This document shows, piece by piece, positions 24,650 through 33,463 of a stretch of 64,000 nucleotides of DNA. The stretch comes from Streptomyces sp. VRA16 Mangrove soil (GTDB lineage Bacteria; Actinomycetota; Actinomycetes; Streptomycetales; Streptomycetaceae). The notes under the pieces were generated by a model. The model was given only the letters and a program-made list of their open reading frames with translations. It had not been told where the DNA came from and did no database searches. Where the stretch lies: contig NZ_JAFVLN010000029.1 in the NCBI RefSeq assembly GCF_017377775.1, positions 1-64,000 on the forward strand. Reading direction: 5' to 3'. A program made the position numbers and the translations under genes. How positions within the stretch are numbered: position 1 is the stretch's first letter; each line of letters opens with the position of its first letter.

Positions 24650-24684
24650 GAGGGCCAGTGTGACGCAGCACGTCATCGAATTGG

Positions 24685-24706
24685 AGTGACTTTCTAGAAA
24701 TTCACT
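24685..24706. promoter_or_regulatory. 22-bp near-perfect palindrome upstream of tetR
   Basis: The site is centred on TTTCTAGAAA (24691-24700), a perfect 10-bp palindrome, and extends outward to AGTGA at 24685 and TCACT at 24706; ten of eleven base pairs match. It lies in the gap between the lipoprotein-kinase operon and the TetR gene starting at 24775. A TetR-family operator serving both directions is the natural reading. Confidence 0.62.
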
Positions 24707-24774
24707 TCAGAAACACAACCGGAGAGCAGCCGCTGACATGCGGCTTTGCCTCGTGCTTTACGCTGACTTCCACC

Positions 24775-25365
24775 ATGAGCCCCAAGCAGCAGCGCGGCGC
24801 CGAGACGGCCGGGCGCCTTCTCGACGCGGCCCTCGCGGTCTACGCCGACGAGGGCGAGGCCGGTGTGACCGTCAGCGCGCTGACGGCGTCCAGCGGGGTG
24901 AGCCTGGGCAGCCTGTACCACCACTTCGGCAGCGTCGACGGGCTGATGAACGCCCTGCTGCTGCAGTGGCTCGGCCGGCTCCTCGACGACGTGACCGAGG
25001 CGCTCACCGGGGCCAGGACCGCACGCACCGGGATCCACGCGGTCGTCCGGGCCTATCTGGCGTTCGTCGGCGAACACCCGGACGCCGCCCGCCTGTTGCA
25101 CTCCTCCTACGCGGACCGGCTCGGCATGGCACAGGCCCGGCAGTTGCGTGACAGCCAGGAGGCACGCCTGTCCCCGGTCTCGGCGTGGCTGGAGCGGCAC
25201 ATCGCCTCGGGCGAACTCGCCCCGCTGCCCACGCCGTTGCTGGAGAGCCTGGTGCTCGGCCCGGTCGTCGCCGTGGCCCGGCGCTGGCTCTCCGTCGGCG
25301 ACGTCGACCTGGATCAGGCCGCGCGCACCCTGCCCGACAGGATCTGGCGCGCGCTGGAGCTCTGA
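24775..25365 (+). CDS. TetR-family transcriptional regulator
   Basis: A 196-residue protein with an N-terminal TetR helix-turn-helix (residues about 8-55, VSALTASSGVSLGSLYHHF) and a C-terminal helical domain. The near-perfect palindrome at 24685-24706 lies about 70 bp upstream and is the likely autoregulatory operator, which would also face the divergent lipoprotein-kinase operon. The last 52 bp overlap the convergent PucR gene. The ligand is unknown. Confidence 0.87.
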   Translation: MSPKQQRGAETAGRLLDAALAVYADEGEAGVTVSALTASSGVSLGSLYHHFGSVDGLMNALLLQWLGRLLDDVTEALTGARTARTGIHAVVRAYLAFVGEHPDAARLLHSSYADRLGMAQARQLRDSQEARLSPVSAWLERHIASGELAPLPTPLLESLVLGPVVAVARRWLSVGDVDLDQAARTLPDRIWRALEL

Positions 25366-26564
25366 ACGCCGACCACCCGGGCAGCGCACGCCGCCGCCAG
25401 CAGCTCCCCGAGCAGCTCCGGGTCGCCGACCTCCACCCCCAGCAGCGATTCGATCCGCTCCAGGCGCTGGTAGAGCGACTGCCGCCCGATGTGCAGCAGC
25501 GCCGCGGTCCGCGTCGGGCTGCAGCCGTGCCGCAGATGGACCTCCAGGGTGCGCACCAGGTCGCTGCCGTGCACGGCCTCCCAGGCGAGCAGCGGCCCGA
25601 GCACGTGCTCGACGAGGCGGGCGAGCCGGTCCCGGTTGGCCTCGACGCCACCGCGGGTCAGCTCCCGTTCCAGGGCGAGCGCCCGGGACGACGTCACCAA
25701 CGGGCCCTCCCCGTACGCCGGTTCGGCCGCGGGCACGGTGAGCGCGAGCTCCAGCGTCGTCCGGGCGGCGCGCAGGGTGTCGCTCCAGCGCAGCCAGCCG
25801 TCGTCGGCGGCCACGGCGTGCCCGACGGCGACGGTGAGCCCGGGTTCGGCGGCGGCCCGCAGCGCGTCCTGCACGGCGCGGACCGCGTCCCGGCCCGGCG
25901 GCGGCACCACGAGGGCGAGCACATCGCCGGGGAACGCGGCGCGCAGGCCGCCCCCGACGGCGACGAGGGCCCGGAGAGCCGCGGCCTGCGGGCCGTGCAC
26001 GGAGACGCCGACGAGCCGCACCCCCGGCCCCGGCCGGAACCCGGCGAGCGCCGAACGGGCCGCCACCTCCGGCTGGTTGAGGGCCTGCCCGTCGGCGAGG
26101 TCGGCGAGCAGCGCGGCCCCGTGGTCGACGGCCCGCACGACCGGCACCGCGCGGGCGGCGATGCCGTGCGTGACGATGGCCCGGTTGGCGGCCTCCGCGA
26201 TCCGCACGAACGGCACCACCCGGCGCAGCGCGACCAGCGGGAACCCCAGCTCCCGCGCCGCCGCCACCACGTCCTCGGGCATCCGCTCCAGGGAGCGCCC
26301 CACCTCCACGGCGAGCCCGGCGACCCCGCGGGCGGCGAGTTCGCGCACGTACCGCCGCAGCGCCCCCTCGTCGGCGCCGAGGAACGCGAAGCCGTTGGTG
26401 AGCAGCAGTTCCCCGCCGTCCAGGAAGCCCGCGCCCTCGTACACCTCGCTGGAGTGCACCCAGCGCACCGGCCGGTCCACCGCGCCCTCCCCCGCGAGCA
26501 GTTCGGGCGAGGCGTCGGCGACGACGTCGAGGGCCAGGATCTCGCGGAGCGTGAGTGCGGGCAC
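25314..26564 (-). CDS. PucR-family transcriptional regulator
   Basis: A 416-residue regulator. The N-terminal PucR domain (about 1-125, LTLREILALDVVADAS and GGELLLTNGFAF) is followed by a central GGDEF-like region and a C-terminal PucR helix-turn-helix near 350-400 (TRTAALLHIGRQSLYQRL). PucR proteins control purine or amino acid catabolism. It is divergent from a 2-oxoglutarate-type oxygenase gene, its probable target. The GTG at 26564 has GGAGG five bases upstream. The final 17 codons overlap the TetR gene on the other strand. Confidence 0.88.
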   Translation of the reverse strand: MPALTLREILALDVVADASPELLAGEGAVDRPVRWVHSSEVYEGAGFLDGGELLLTNGFAFLGADEGALRRYVRELAARGVAGLAVEVGRSLERMPEDVVAAARELGFPLVALRRVVPFVRIAEAANRAIVTHGIAARAVPVVRAVDHGAALLADLADGQALNQPEVAARSALAGFRPGPGVRLVGVSVHGPQAAALRALVAVGGGLRAAFPGDVLALVVPPPGRDAVRAVQDALRAAAEPGLTVAVGHAVAADDGWLRWSDTLRAARTTLELALTVPAAEPAYGEGPLVTSSRALALERELTRGGVEANRDRLARLVEHVLGPLLAWEAVHGSDLVRTLEVHLRHGCSPTRTAALLHIGRQSLYQRLERIESLLGVEVGDPELLGELLAAACAARVVGVQSSSARQILSGRVRAA

Positions 26565-26674
26565 GGAGACCTCCAGGGTGCGCGGGACCTGCGGACATTC
26601 CGTCGGGGTACGGACTGCCCGGAGAGTACGGCGCGCACGTTGCCCCGGTGTTTCCCCGGCCCGAAAGTGGACGC

Positions 26675-27661
26675 ATGAGCGCTTCCTCCGGTGGCACGTC
26701 CACGCCTCGCATCCCGACCATCGACCTGAAGCCGTGGCTGTCCGGCGACCCGGCGGCCCGCGCCGGGATCGCGGCGACCGTCGACTCGGCCCTGCAGACC
26801 GCCGGCTTCCTGCTGGTCACGGGCCACGGCGTGGACCCGGCGCTGCGGACCCGGATCCGGGACGCGGCCCGCGCCTTCTTCCGGCTGCCCGCCGCCGTGA
26901 AGGAGCCGTACGCGGTGAAGGTCGGCGGCCGCGGCTGGCTGGGCCCCGGCGCGGAGGCCAACGGCTACTCGGAGGGCACCGAGACCCCGCCGGACCTGAA
27001 GGAGTCGATCTCCTTCGCCACCGACACCGCCTTCGACGATCCGGCGGTGCACGCCGAGTGGTCCGGCGAGAACGTCTTCCCGGCGGAGGCGCCCGAGCTG
27101 CGCGAGCTGGTGCACACGTACCTGGAGCAGATGCGGGCCCTGTCCGACCAGCTCCTGGAACTGCTCGCGGTGGCCCTCGACGAGCCCGCCGACTTCTTCA
27201 CCCGGCACACGGCCCGGCCCACCTGGGGCTTCAACATCAACTGGTACCCGGGCACCGAGGTCGTCGGCGCGCCCGAGCCGGGTCAGTTCCGGATCGGCCC
27301 GCACACCGACTTCGGCACGGTCACGGTCCTGGACCGGCAGGCCGGCAAGGGCGGCCTGCAGGTCTTCACGGACGAGGGCGGCTGGGAGGACGCGCCGTTC
27401 GACCCGGACGCGTTCACCATCAACATCGGCGACCTGATGGCCCGCTGGACCGGCGACCGCTGGCGCTCGGGCCGCCACCGCGTGCTGCCGCCCCCGGCGG
27501 ACGCGCCCGCCGAGGAGCTGATGTCGCTCGTCTACTTCTACGAGTGCGACCCGGCCACGACGGTCGAGCCGGTGCCCGCGCCGAAGGGGAAGGTGGCGTA
27601 CGAGCCGGTGGACTCCCACGTGTACCTGCGGGGGAAGCTGGACGCGATCACCGTCGGCTGA
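26675..27661 (+). CDS. Isopenicillin-N-synthase-like Fe(II)/2-oxoglutarate oxygenase
   Basis: A 328-residue jelly-roll oxygenase with N-terminal DIOX_N region (about 10-125) and catalytic C-terminal domain. The metal triad is His210-x-Asp212 in GPHTDF and His268 in SGRHRV. The Arg expected in the family RxS motif, which binds the 2-oxoglutarate carboxylate, is replaced: the segment reads EELMSLVYFY with Leu at that place. The ATG at 26675 is preferred to a low-complexity extension from 26555. Divergent from PucR, it may oxidise a purine-like or amino acid substrate; that is inference. Confidence 0.87.
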   Translation: MSASSGGTSTPRIPTIDLKPWLSGDPAARAGIAATVDSALQTAGFLLVTGHGVDPALRTRIRDAARAFFRLPAAVKEPYAVKVGGRGWLGPGAEANGYSEGTETPPDLKESISFATDTAFDDPAVHAEWSGENVFPAEAPELRELVHTYLEQMRALSDQLLELLAVALDEPADFFTRHTARPTWGFNINWYPGTEVVGAPEPGQFRIGPHTDFGTVTVLDRQAGKGGLQVFTDEGGWEDAPFDPDAFTINIGDLMARWTGDRWRSGRHRVLPPPADAPAEELMSLVYFYECDPATTVEPVPAPKGKVAYEPVDSHVYLRGKLDAITVG

Positions 27662-27683
27662 GCCGTTCGCGACGTCCCGACAT

Positions 27684-27723
27684 GCAGGAGGGCCGGTCCC
27701 CGAGCGGGAACCGGCCCTCCTGC
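27684..27723. terminator. Bidirectional terminator between oxygenase and ccsB
   Basis: Perfect 14-bp arms (GCAGGAGGGCCGGT at 27684-27697, complement at 27710-27723) with a 12-nt loop lie between two convergent stop codons at 27661 and 27731. Confidence 0.8.
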
Positions 27724-27730
27724 GCGTGCC

Positions 27731-28816
27731 TCACACCCCGGCGTACGAGTGCTTGCCGGAGACGAAGATGTTCACGCCGTAGTAGTTGAACAGCCAGCAG
27801 CCGAAGGCGATCAGCGCCAGGTAGGCGGCCTTGCGGCCCTTCCAGCCTGCCGTCGCGCGGGCGTGCAGGTAGCAGGCGTACGCGACCCAGGTGATGAAGG
27901 ACCAGGTCTCCTTCGGGTCCCACTCCCAGTAGCGGCCCCAGGCGTCACCGGCCCAGATGGCGCCCGCGATGATCGTGAACGTCCACAGCGGGAAGACCGC
28001 GGCGTTCACCCGGTACGAGAACTTGTCGAGCGAGGCCGAGGCGGGCAGCCGCTCCAGGACCGAGGTGGCGAACCGGCCCGGCTTGCCGCCCTTGACCAGC
28101 TTGTTCTCGTAGGAGTCCTTGAAGAGGTAGAGCAGCGTGCCGACCGCGCCGACGTAGAAGACGGCGCCGCAGAAGATCGCGGTCGAGACGTGGATGTACA
28201 GCCAGTACGAGTGCAGCGCCGGGACCAGCTGGTCGCTCGCCGTGTAGAGCACGGTGGTCGCGAGACCGAGGTCGAGCAGAACCGTGATGACCAGCGGCAG
28301 GCCGAGCCAGCGGACGTTCTTCTTCATCGCCAGCAGGACCAGGTACACGCCGACGGCGACGGTGGAGAAGGTGATGCTGAACTCGTACATGTTGCCCCAC
28401 GGGGCACGCTGCACGGACAGCGCGCGCGTGAGGACACCGCCGAACTCGATGAGGAAGCCGAGCGCCGTGAGCGAGATCGCGATCCGGCCGTAGAGGTCGC
28501 CCTGCTCGTCGCCGGCGGCGGCGCCGGGGCCGTCCGGCACGTCACCGCGCGAGCCGGACGCGGCCCGGGTGACGACCTGCGGCCGCTCCAGAACGGCGGT
28601 GCCGCCGTTCTTCTTCACCTGCACCGCGGGGGCCGCGGCCTTGGCCTGTGGCTGCTGGGTCAGCGCGGCGGCGGCTCGACCCGTCTTGCTGCGGCTGCCG
28701 AAGATCCACTCTGCCATGTTGGCGAAGAAGGCCAGCAGGTAGACGGCCATCGACGAGTAGATGAGGACGTTACTGATGTGCGCCAGGTTCTCGTTGGTCG
28801 CGGCGGCGAGATTCAC
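27731..28816 (-). CDS. ccsB: Cytochrome c biogenesis protein CcsB/CcsA (ResC), haem handling
   Basis: A 361-residue membrane protein of System II cytochrome c maturation. The tryptophan-rich haem-binding WWD segment is WGRYWEWDPKETWSFITW in the C-terminal half, with conserved histidines in flanking loops (HSYW, HARA). With ResB it exports haem and ligates it to apocytochromes outside the membrane. The cytoplasmic insert around residues 45-95 is Ala/Gln-rich. The GTG start overlaps the ResB stop by 4 bp. Last gene of the resA-ccdA-resB-ccsB operon. Confidence 0.93.
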   Translation of the reverse strand: MNLAAATNENLAHISNVLIYSSMAVYLLAFFANMAEWIFGSRSKTGRAAAALTQQPQAKAAAPAVQVKKNGGTAVLERPQVVTRAASGSRGDVPDGPGAAAGDEQGDLYGRIAISLTALGFLIEFGGVLTRALSVQRAPWGNMYEFSITFSTVAVGVYLVLLAMKKNVRWLGLPLVITVLLDLGLATTVLYTASDQLVPALHSYWLYIHVSTAIFCGAVFYVGAVGTLLYLFKDSYENKLVKGGKPGRFATSVLERLPASASLDKFSYRVNAAVFPLWTFTIIAGAIWAGDAWGRYWEWDPKETWSFITWVAYACYLHARATAGWKGRKAAYLALIAFGCWLFNYYGVNIFVSGKHSYAGV

Positions 28817-30516
28817 TTCTCAGCCCCTTCGGCGGCAGGAACAGCTGTGGGTGGTTCGGGGGTCTCGGAATCGGTGTCTTCTGGGGCGCTCGGCGCCCGG
28901 TCGTGGAGCTGCTCGACGAGCACGCCCAGTTCCTCGGGGAGCTTCGCGGACTCGCTGCGGCCGAGCCCGGCCGTCTCGACGACGGTGATCCCGTCGGGAC
29001 CGGTGGTGGCCCGCACCCAGACGCGGCGGCGCTGGATGAACAGGGAGCCCACCAGGCCCGCGATGGCGCCGATGGCGCCGGCGAGCGCCCAGTCGGTGCC
29101 GGGCTGCTTGGCGATCTCGAAGGTCGCCCACTCCTTGACGTCCTTCTCGAACGTGATCGAGCCGGCGCCGTTCGGGAGCTTCATGGTCTCGCCGGGCCGC
29201 AGCATCTGCTTGAACAGCCCGCCCTTGGAGTCCTTGAACTCCTTCAGGTTCGTCGTGTCCAGCTGGTACACGTTCTGCGGCAGACCGGAGTCGACGCCGA
29301 GGCTGCCGTGGTACGCGGACAGCGCGAGCACCGGGAAGTCGAGCGCCGGGAACTGGGAGAACATCTGGCCCTTGCCGGCGCCGGCGAACGTCGGCACGAA
29401 GAACGCCTTGAAGCCGAGCTGGTCCTTCTTGCCGCCCTTGTCGCGGTAGCCGTCCATGACCTTGACGGCGCCGGAGGACGTCTGGTTGGAGTCCAGCGGG
29501 AGCATCGGCACGGGCTGGCTGAACACCTTGTCGCCCTTGCCGTCGCGCACGGTCAGCACGGGCGCGTAGCCGTGGCCGGAGAGGAAGACCTTGGTGCCGT
29601 CGACGACCAGCGGCTCGTTGACCTTGATGGTCGCCTTCTTCGCCTTGCCGTCGGCGCCCTGGCTGTAGGTGACGTCGGCCTTGTACGTGCGCGCGGTGCC
29701 CTTGTTGGGGCCGGTGCGCTCGTACGTTCCCTCGAAGTTCTTCAGCGTGAAACTGAACGGGGCGAGTCCGGTGTCGGTGTCGAAGAGGCTGCCGGAGGAG
29801 AAGTCGTCGTACTGGGAGAGCGTGTTGGCGAAGCCGTCGCCCTCCAGGACGAGCTTGGTGCCGTCGGACTTGAAGAGCTGCCCGGTGGCGAAACCGATCA
29901 GCATCACGATCAGCGCGACGTGGAACACCAGGTTCCCGGCCTCGCGCAGATAGCCCTTCTCCGCGGCGACCGAGCCCCCCGTGACGTGCGCGCGGAAGCG
30001 CCGCTTCTTCAGCAGCTCCAGGGCCGCGGTGTGCACGGACTCCGCGTCGGACGCGGTGCGCCAGGTCGCGTACGCGGGCAGCCGGTCGAGCCGCTTGGGC
30101 GCGCGCGGCGGGCGGCCGCGGAGCTGGCCGACGAACTGCCAGGTGCGCGGGATGATGCAGCCGATCAGCGAGACGAACAGCAGGATGTAGATCGCGGAGA
30201 ACCACACCGAGCTGTAGACGTGGAACATCCCGAGCTTGTCGTAGAGCGGCCCGAGCGTGTCGTGGGTCTTCTTGAAGTCGTCGACCTTGAGCTGGTTCGT
30301 GTCGGCCTGCGGGATCAGCGAACCGGGGATCGCGCCGAGCGAGAGCAGGAACAGCAGGATCAGCGCGACCCGCATCGAGGTCAGCTGCCGCCAGAACCAG
30401 CGGGCCCAGCCGATCACTCCCAGCTGGGGGAGGTTCGGCGCGCGGTCCTCCTCGGGAGCCGTGCTGAGCTGGGCCGCGGCTTCCTGCTCACTGTTGTCGG
30501 TGTGTGTGGTGCTCAT
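28813..30516 (-). CDS. resB: Cytochrome c biogenesis protein ResB
   Basis: A 567-residue membrane protein with the ResB domain. Membrane helices occur near residues 48-68, 102-125 and 205-225, then a large extracytoplasmic region, a final helix near 500 and a cytoplasmic acidic tail. The TSMRVALILLFLLSLGAIPG segment at the first helix is characteristic. It pairs with CcsB to form the haem-lyase complex. It begins three bases after the ccdA stop and is coupled to ccsB. Confidence 0.92.
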   Translation of the reverse strand: MSTTHTDNSEQEAAAQLSTAPEEDRAPNLPQLGVIGWARWFWRQLTSMRVALILLFLLSLGAIPGSLIPQADTNQLKVDDFKKTHDTLGPLYDKLGMFHVYSSVWFSAIYILLFVSLIGCIIPRTWQFVGQLRGRPPRAPKRLDRLPAYATWRTASDAESVHTAALELLKKRRFRAHVTGGSVAAEKGYLREAGNLVFHVALIVMLIGFATGQLFKSDGTKLVLEGDGFANTLSQYDDFSSGSLFDTDTGLAPFSFTLKNFEGTYERTGPNKGTARTYKADVTYSQGADGKAKKATIKVNEPLVVDGTKVFLSGHGYAPVLTVRDGKGDKVFSQPVPMLPLDSNQTSSGAVKVMDGYRDKGGKKDQLGFKAFFVPTFAGAGKGQMFSQFPALDFPVLALSAYHGSLGVDSGLPQNVYQLDTTNLKEFKDSKGGLFKQMLRPGETMKLPNGAGSITFEKDVKEWATFEIAKQPGTDWALAGAIGAIAGLVGSLFIQRRRVWVRATTGPDGITVVETAGLGRSESAKLPEELGVLVEQLHDRAPSAPEDTDSETPEPPTAVPAAEGAEK

Positions 30517-30519
30517 GGA

Positions 30520-31293
30520 TCAGATTCCCACCGTGAAGCCGTTGGACCAGGTCTGCATCTGCTGAACAAGGCTGTCCCACGCACCTGTGAGCAGGAGGAC
30601 GCCGGTCAGGATCATCATGCCGCCGCCGATCCGCATCACCCAGGTGTAGTGCTTCTTGACCCAGCCGAAGGCGCCGAGCGCCTTGCGGAAGGCGATCGCG
30701 GCGAGCACGAAGGGGACGCCGAGGCCGAGGCAGTACGCGACCATCAGTATGGCGCCGCGGCCCGCGCTGCCCTCCTGGAAGGCGAGGGTGTTCACGGCGG
30801 CCAGCGTGGGGCCGATGCACGGCGTCCAGCCGATGCCGAACAGGGCGCCCAGTATCGGGGCGCCGACGAGCCCGGCCACCGGCCGCCTGTGGAAGCGGAA
30901 TTCGCGCTGAGTGAGCCAGGGCATCAGGCCGAGGAAGAAGATCCCCATCAGCACCATGAAGACGCCGAGGATCTTGGACAGGACGTCGCGGTACTCCTGG
31001 AGCGTCTGCCCGAAGTACCCGAACAGGGCGCCGCCGGAGACGAAGACGACGGTGAAACCGAGCACGAAGAGGGCGGCGCCGGCGGCCATCCGGCCGCGCC
31101 GGGCCTCGGCCAGGTCGGTGCCGCTGATCCCGGTGACGTACGAGAGATAGCCGGGGACGAGCGGCAGGACGCACGGCGAGAAGAACGAGACGAGTCCGCC
31201 GAGGACGGCGATCGGCAGCGCGACCACCAGGGCACCGCTCGCGACGGTGCCGTTGATTCCGTCAGCGGCGAGGGAGACGAGTGTGGGGGGCAC
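30520..31293 (-). CDS. ccdA: Thiol-disulfide transport protein CcdA
   Basis: A 257-residue, six-helix membrane protein that carries reducing equivalents from cytosolic thioredoxin to ResA. The two redox cysteines are in FFSPCVLPLVPGY near the first helix and GWTPCIGPTL in the fourth. It starts at a GTG six bases after the resA stop; the ribosome-binding site is weak, so coupling to resA is likely. Central gene of the cytochrome c maturation operon. Confidence 0.93.
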   Translation of the reverse strand: MPPTLVSLAADGINGTVASGALVVALPIAVLGGLVSFFSPCVLPLVPGYLSYVTGISGTDLAEARRGRMAAGAALFVLGFTVVFVSGGALFGYFGQTLQEYRDVLSKILGVFMVLMGIFFLGLMPWLTQREFRFHRRPVAGLVGAPILGALFGIGWTPCIGPTLAAVNTLAFQEGSAGRGAILMVAYCLGLGVPFVLAAIAFRKALGAFGWVKKHYTWVMRIGGGMMILTGVLLLTGAWDSLVQQMQTWSNGFTVGI

Positions 31294-31299
31294 CTGGGA

Positions 31300-31920
31300 T
31301 CACTTTTCCGCGATCACGGGGTCGATCATCTCGTGCAGGCTCGTGGCGTTGAGCGCCTTGAGCGAGCGCGCGGCGAGCTTTCCGTCGCGGTCGATGACGA
31401 TCGTGTTGGGGATGCCCTGCGGGTTGAGCGTGCCCGGCTTGAACTTGAGGAGCAGCTTGCCCGAGGGGTCGTAGAAGCTCGGGTAGGTGATCCCGTAGTC
31501 CTTCTCGAAGTTGATCGCCGAGTCGGTGCGGGCGTCCCGCGTGTTGATGCCGATGAACTGGACGTCCTTGTCCTTGGTCTGCTCGGAGACCTTGGAGAAG
31601 TACTTGGCCTCGGCGCGGCACGGCGAGCACCAGGAGCCCCAGATGTTGACCACGAGGACCTTGCCCTTGTAGTCGGCGGTGCTCATCCGCTTGCCGTTGA
31701 GGTCCTTGCCGGTGAGCACAGGGGCGTCGCTGCGGTCGCCCTTCTTGACGGTGGAGATCCCGCCGGTGCTCGTCACGAAGTTGGTGTTGTTGCCGTTCCC
31801 GTTGACGCCACCACCACTGCACGCCGTCAGGACCAGGGCCGCGGCGGCGGCTCCTACGGTCAGCTGGGCGGCGCGGCGCGTGGTCGCGGCGGTGCGGGGG
31901 GCGCGGCAGGCGGCACTCAT
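31300..31920 (-). CDS. resA: Thioredoxin-like lipoprotein ResA/TlpA
   Basis: A 206-residue membrane-anchored thiol-disulfide oxidoreductase. A basic N-terminus and hydrophobic helix end in the lipobox LTAC (Cys at about 34). The thioredoxin fold carries the redox motif WCSPC near residue 97 and the cis-Pro region GIPNT. It reduces the haem-binding CxxCH cysteines of apocytochromes c outside the cell membrane using electrons from CcdA. First gene of the operon resA-ccdA-resB-ccsB. Confidence 0.92.
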   Translation of the reverse strand: MSAACRAPRTAATTRRAAQLTVGAAAAALVLTACSGGGVNGNGNNTNFVTSTGGISTVKKGDRSDAPVLTGKDLNGKRMSTADYKGKVLVVNIWGSWCSPCRAEAKYFSKVSEQTKDKDVQFIGINTRDARTDSAINFEKDYGITYPSFYDPSGKLLLKFKPGTLNPQGIPNTIVIDRDGKLAARSLKALNATSLHEMIDPVIAEK

Positions 31921-31986
31921 GTGAAAAGTTTCGCATGTCCGTTCAAGGGATCTTTGGCACCCCCCTCATGACGGAGAAGCGCCACT

Positions 31987-33255
31987 TCAGGAGGGGGTTT
32001 CCGAGGTCTTGCGCGGCTTCGCGAGGAACTTCTGCCAGCCTTCGGCCGGACGCTGCCCCACGTCCAATGTGCGCATTTTGTCCAGCACCTTGGGGTCCTG
32101 GGCGTCCAGCCAGTCCACGAACTGCCGGAAGGAGACGAGCCGCACGTCACTGTGTTTCTCGGCGGTGGCCGCGATGTGCTTGAGGGCCTCCTCGACGGCG
32201 TCCATGTAGATGCCGCCGTTCCACTCCTCGAAGTGGTTGCCGATGAAGAACGGCGCCCGGTTCGTCTCGTACGCCCGCTTGAAGCCCGCGATGTAGGCCG
32301 CGGCGGACTGCTTGCGCCAGCCCGGGTAGTTGTACGAGGGCGCGCGCGTGGAGTTGCGGGACTGGTTCGCCAGCATGTTGTAGTCCATCGACAGGACCTC
32401 GAAGGAGTGGCCGGGGAACGGGACGGCCTGCAGCGGCAGGTCCCAGACCCCCATCCGCTTGTCCGGCCAGCGCTGCCGGCCACCGGGCGACGAGGCGTCG
32501 TAGCGCCAGCCCAGCTCGCGGGCGGTGGGCAGCAGATTGTTCTGGCCGAGCAGACAGGGCGTACGGCCGCCGACCAGTTCCTTGTCGTAGTCGAACGGGA
32601 GCGAGGGCAGCTGCGTCCACCCCGTGTTGGTACGCCACTCCTTCACGAAGGACGTGGCCTGGTCGATCTCGCTGCGCCACTGCGCGGGCGTCCAGTTGGC
32701 TACCGTGCCGCCGCCGGCGCAGAAGTGCCCGTTGAAGTGCGTGCCGATCTCGTGTCCGTCGAGCCAGGCCTGCCGGACGTTCTTCAGCGTCGCCTTGATG
32801 TGGTCGTCGGTGAGATAGCCGATGTCGGAGGCGCCGACCGGATTGTTCGGCGGGCGGTACAGGCGCTTCTTGTCCTCGGGCAGCAGATAGAGCCCGGAGA
32901 GGAAGAAGGTCATGTGCGCGCCGTGGTCCTCGGCGAGCTTGAGGAAGCGCGGGAACAGGCCGTTGCCCACCTCGCCCGCGCCGTCCCAGGAGAAGATCAC
33001 GAACTGCGGCGGCCGCCGGCCCGGTTCGAGCCGCTCGGGTGCGCCCGGCTGCTTGGGCTGCTTGCCGGTGTACGCGGTCGAGCCGTCGCCGATCGGCTTG
33101 GCCGTGGGCTGCTGGGGCGTGCCGGGACGGCCGGGCCTGCCCTGTCCGCCCGGGGACGCGGCGGGGGTGTCGCCCGAGCCGCAGCCGGCCACGGCCACCG
33201 CCGCGGCCGCGCCCGCTCCCATCCCCAGGAGTCCCCTACGACTGACATCGCGCAT
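31987..33255 (-). CDS. Tat-exported lipoprotein with polysaccharide-deacetylase-like fold
   Basis: A 422-residue protein. The N-terminus has twin arginines (SRRGLLG) and a lipobox VAGC, so export as a folded Tat lipoprotein is likely. A Pro/Gly-rich linker (about 25-75) leads to a NodB-like domain: FSWDGAGEVGNG stands where TFDDGP usually is, and HEIGTHFNGHF gives an HxxxH metal pair. The second Asp of the usual DD motif is missing, so catalysis is uncertain. ATG at 33255 follows GGGGACGG. It lies upstream of resA on the same strand, 66 bp away, but its role in that pathway is not evident. Confidence 0.82.
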   Translation of the reverse strand: MRDVSRRGLLGMGAGAAAAVAVAGCGSGDTPAASPGGQGRPGRPGTPQQPTAKPIGDGSTAYTGKQPKQPGAPERLEPGRRPPQFVIFSWDGAGEVGNGLFPRFLKLAEDHGAHMTFFLSGLYLLPEDKKRLYRPPNNPVGASDIGYLTDDHIKATLKNVRQAWLDGHEIGTHFNGHFCAGGGTVANWTPAQWRSEIDQATSFVKEWRTNTGWTQLPSLPFDYDKELVGGRTPCLLGQNNLLPTARELGWRYDASSPGGRQRWPDKRMGVWDLPLQAVPFPGHSFEVLSMDYNMLANQSRNSTRAPSYNYPGWRKQSAAAYIAGFKRAYETNRAPFFIGNHFEEWNGGIYMDAVEEALKHIAATAEKHSDVRLVSFRQFVDWLDAQDPKVLDKMRTLDVGQRPAEGWQKFLAKPRKTSETPS

Positions 33256-33385
33256 ACCGTCCCCATTCCTCGCGCTCTGCACCCATTCACGGTGGGCACC
33301 TCCTTAGAGGGCGCGAGGAACACGCAGGTTCCCCGAATTGGGACGCTTTTGGGGTGATTTGACGAGCCGTAGAGGAGGAACACAG

Positions 33386-33412
33386 AAAGGCCGCCGGTTG
33401 ACGGCGGCCTTT
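33386..33412. terminator. Terminator after the histidine phosphatase gene
   Basis: A perfect 11-bp stem, AAAGGCCGCCG at 33386-33396 and its complement at 33402-33412, with a 5-nt loop, ends in TTT on the plus strand and in TTT after the stem on the minus strand. It lies between hemL/phosphatase and the deacetylase-like gene. The stretch 33256-33463 otherwise holds only the promoter region of the latter. Confidence 0.78.
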
Positions 33413-33463
33413 CCGCGGTAGTGCGGTGCCGCGGTCCTGGACTGCGGCGGGAGGGGCGGAGCG

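Noticed and set aside
28903..31971. A 1022-codon open frame opposite resA-ccdA-resB
   Set aside because: It is the antisense of four well-supported genes, is rich in Arg/Gly/Glu/Leu repeats, and has no recognisable domain; long antisense frames are expected at this GC content.
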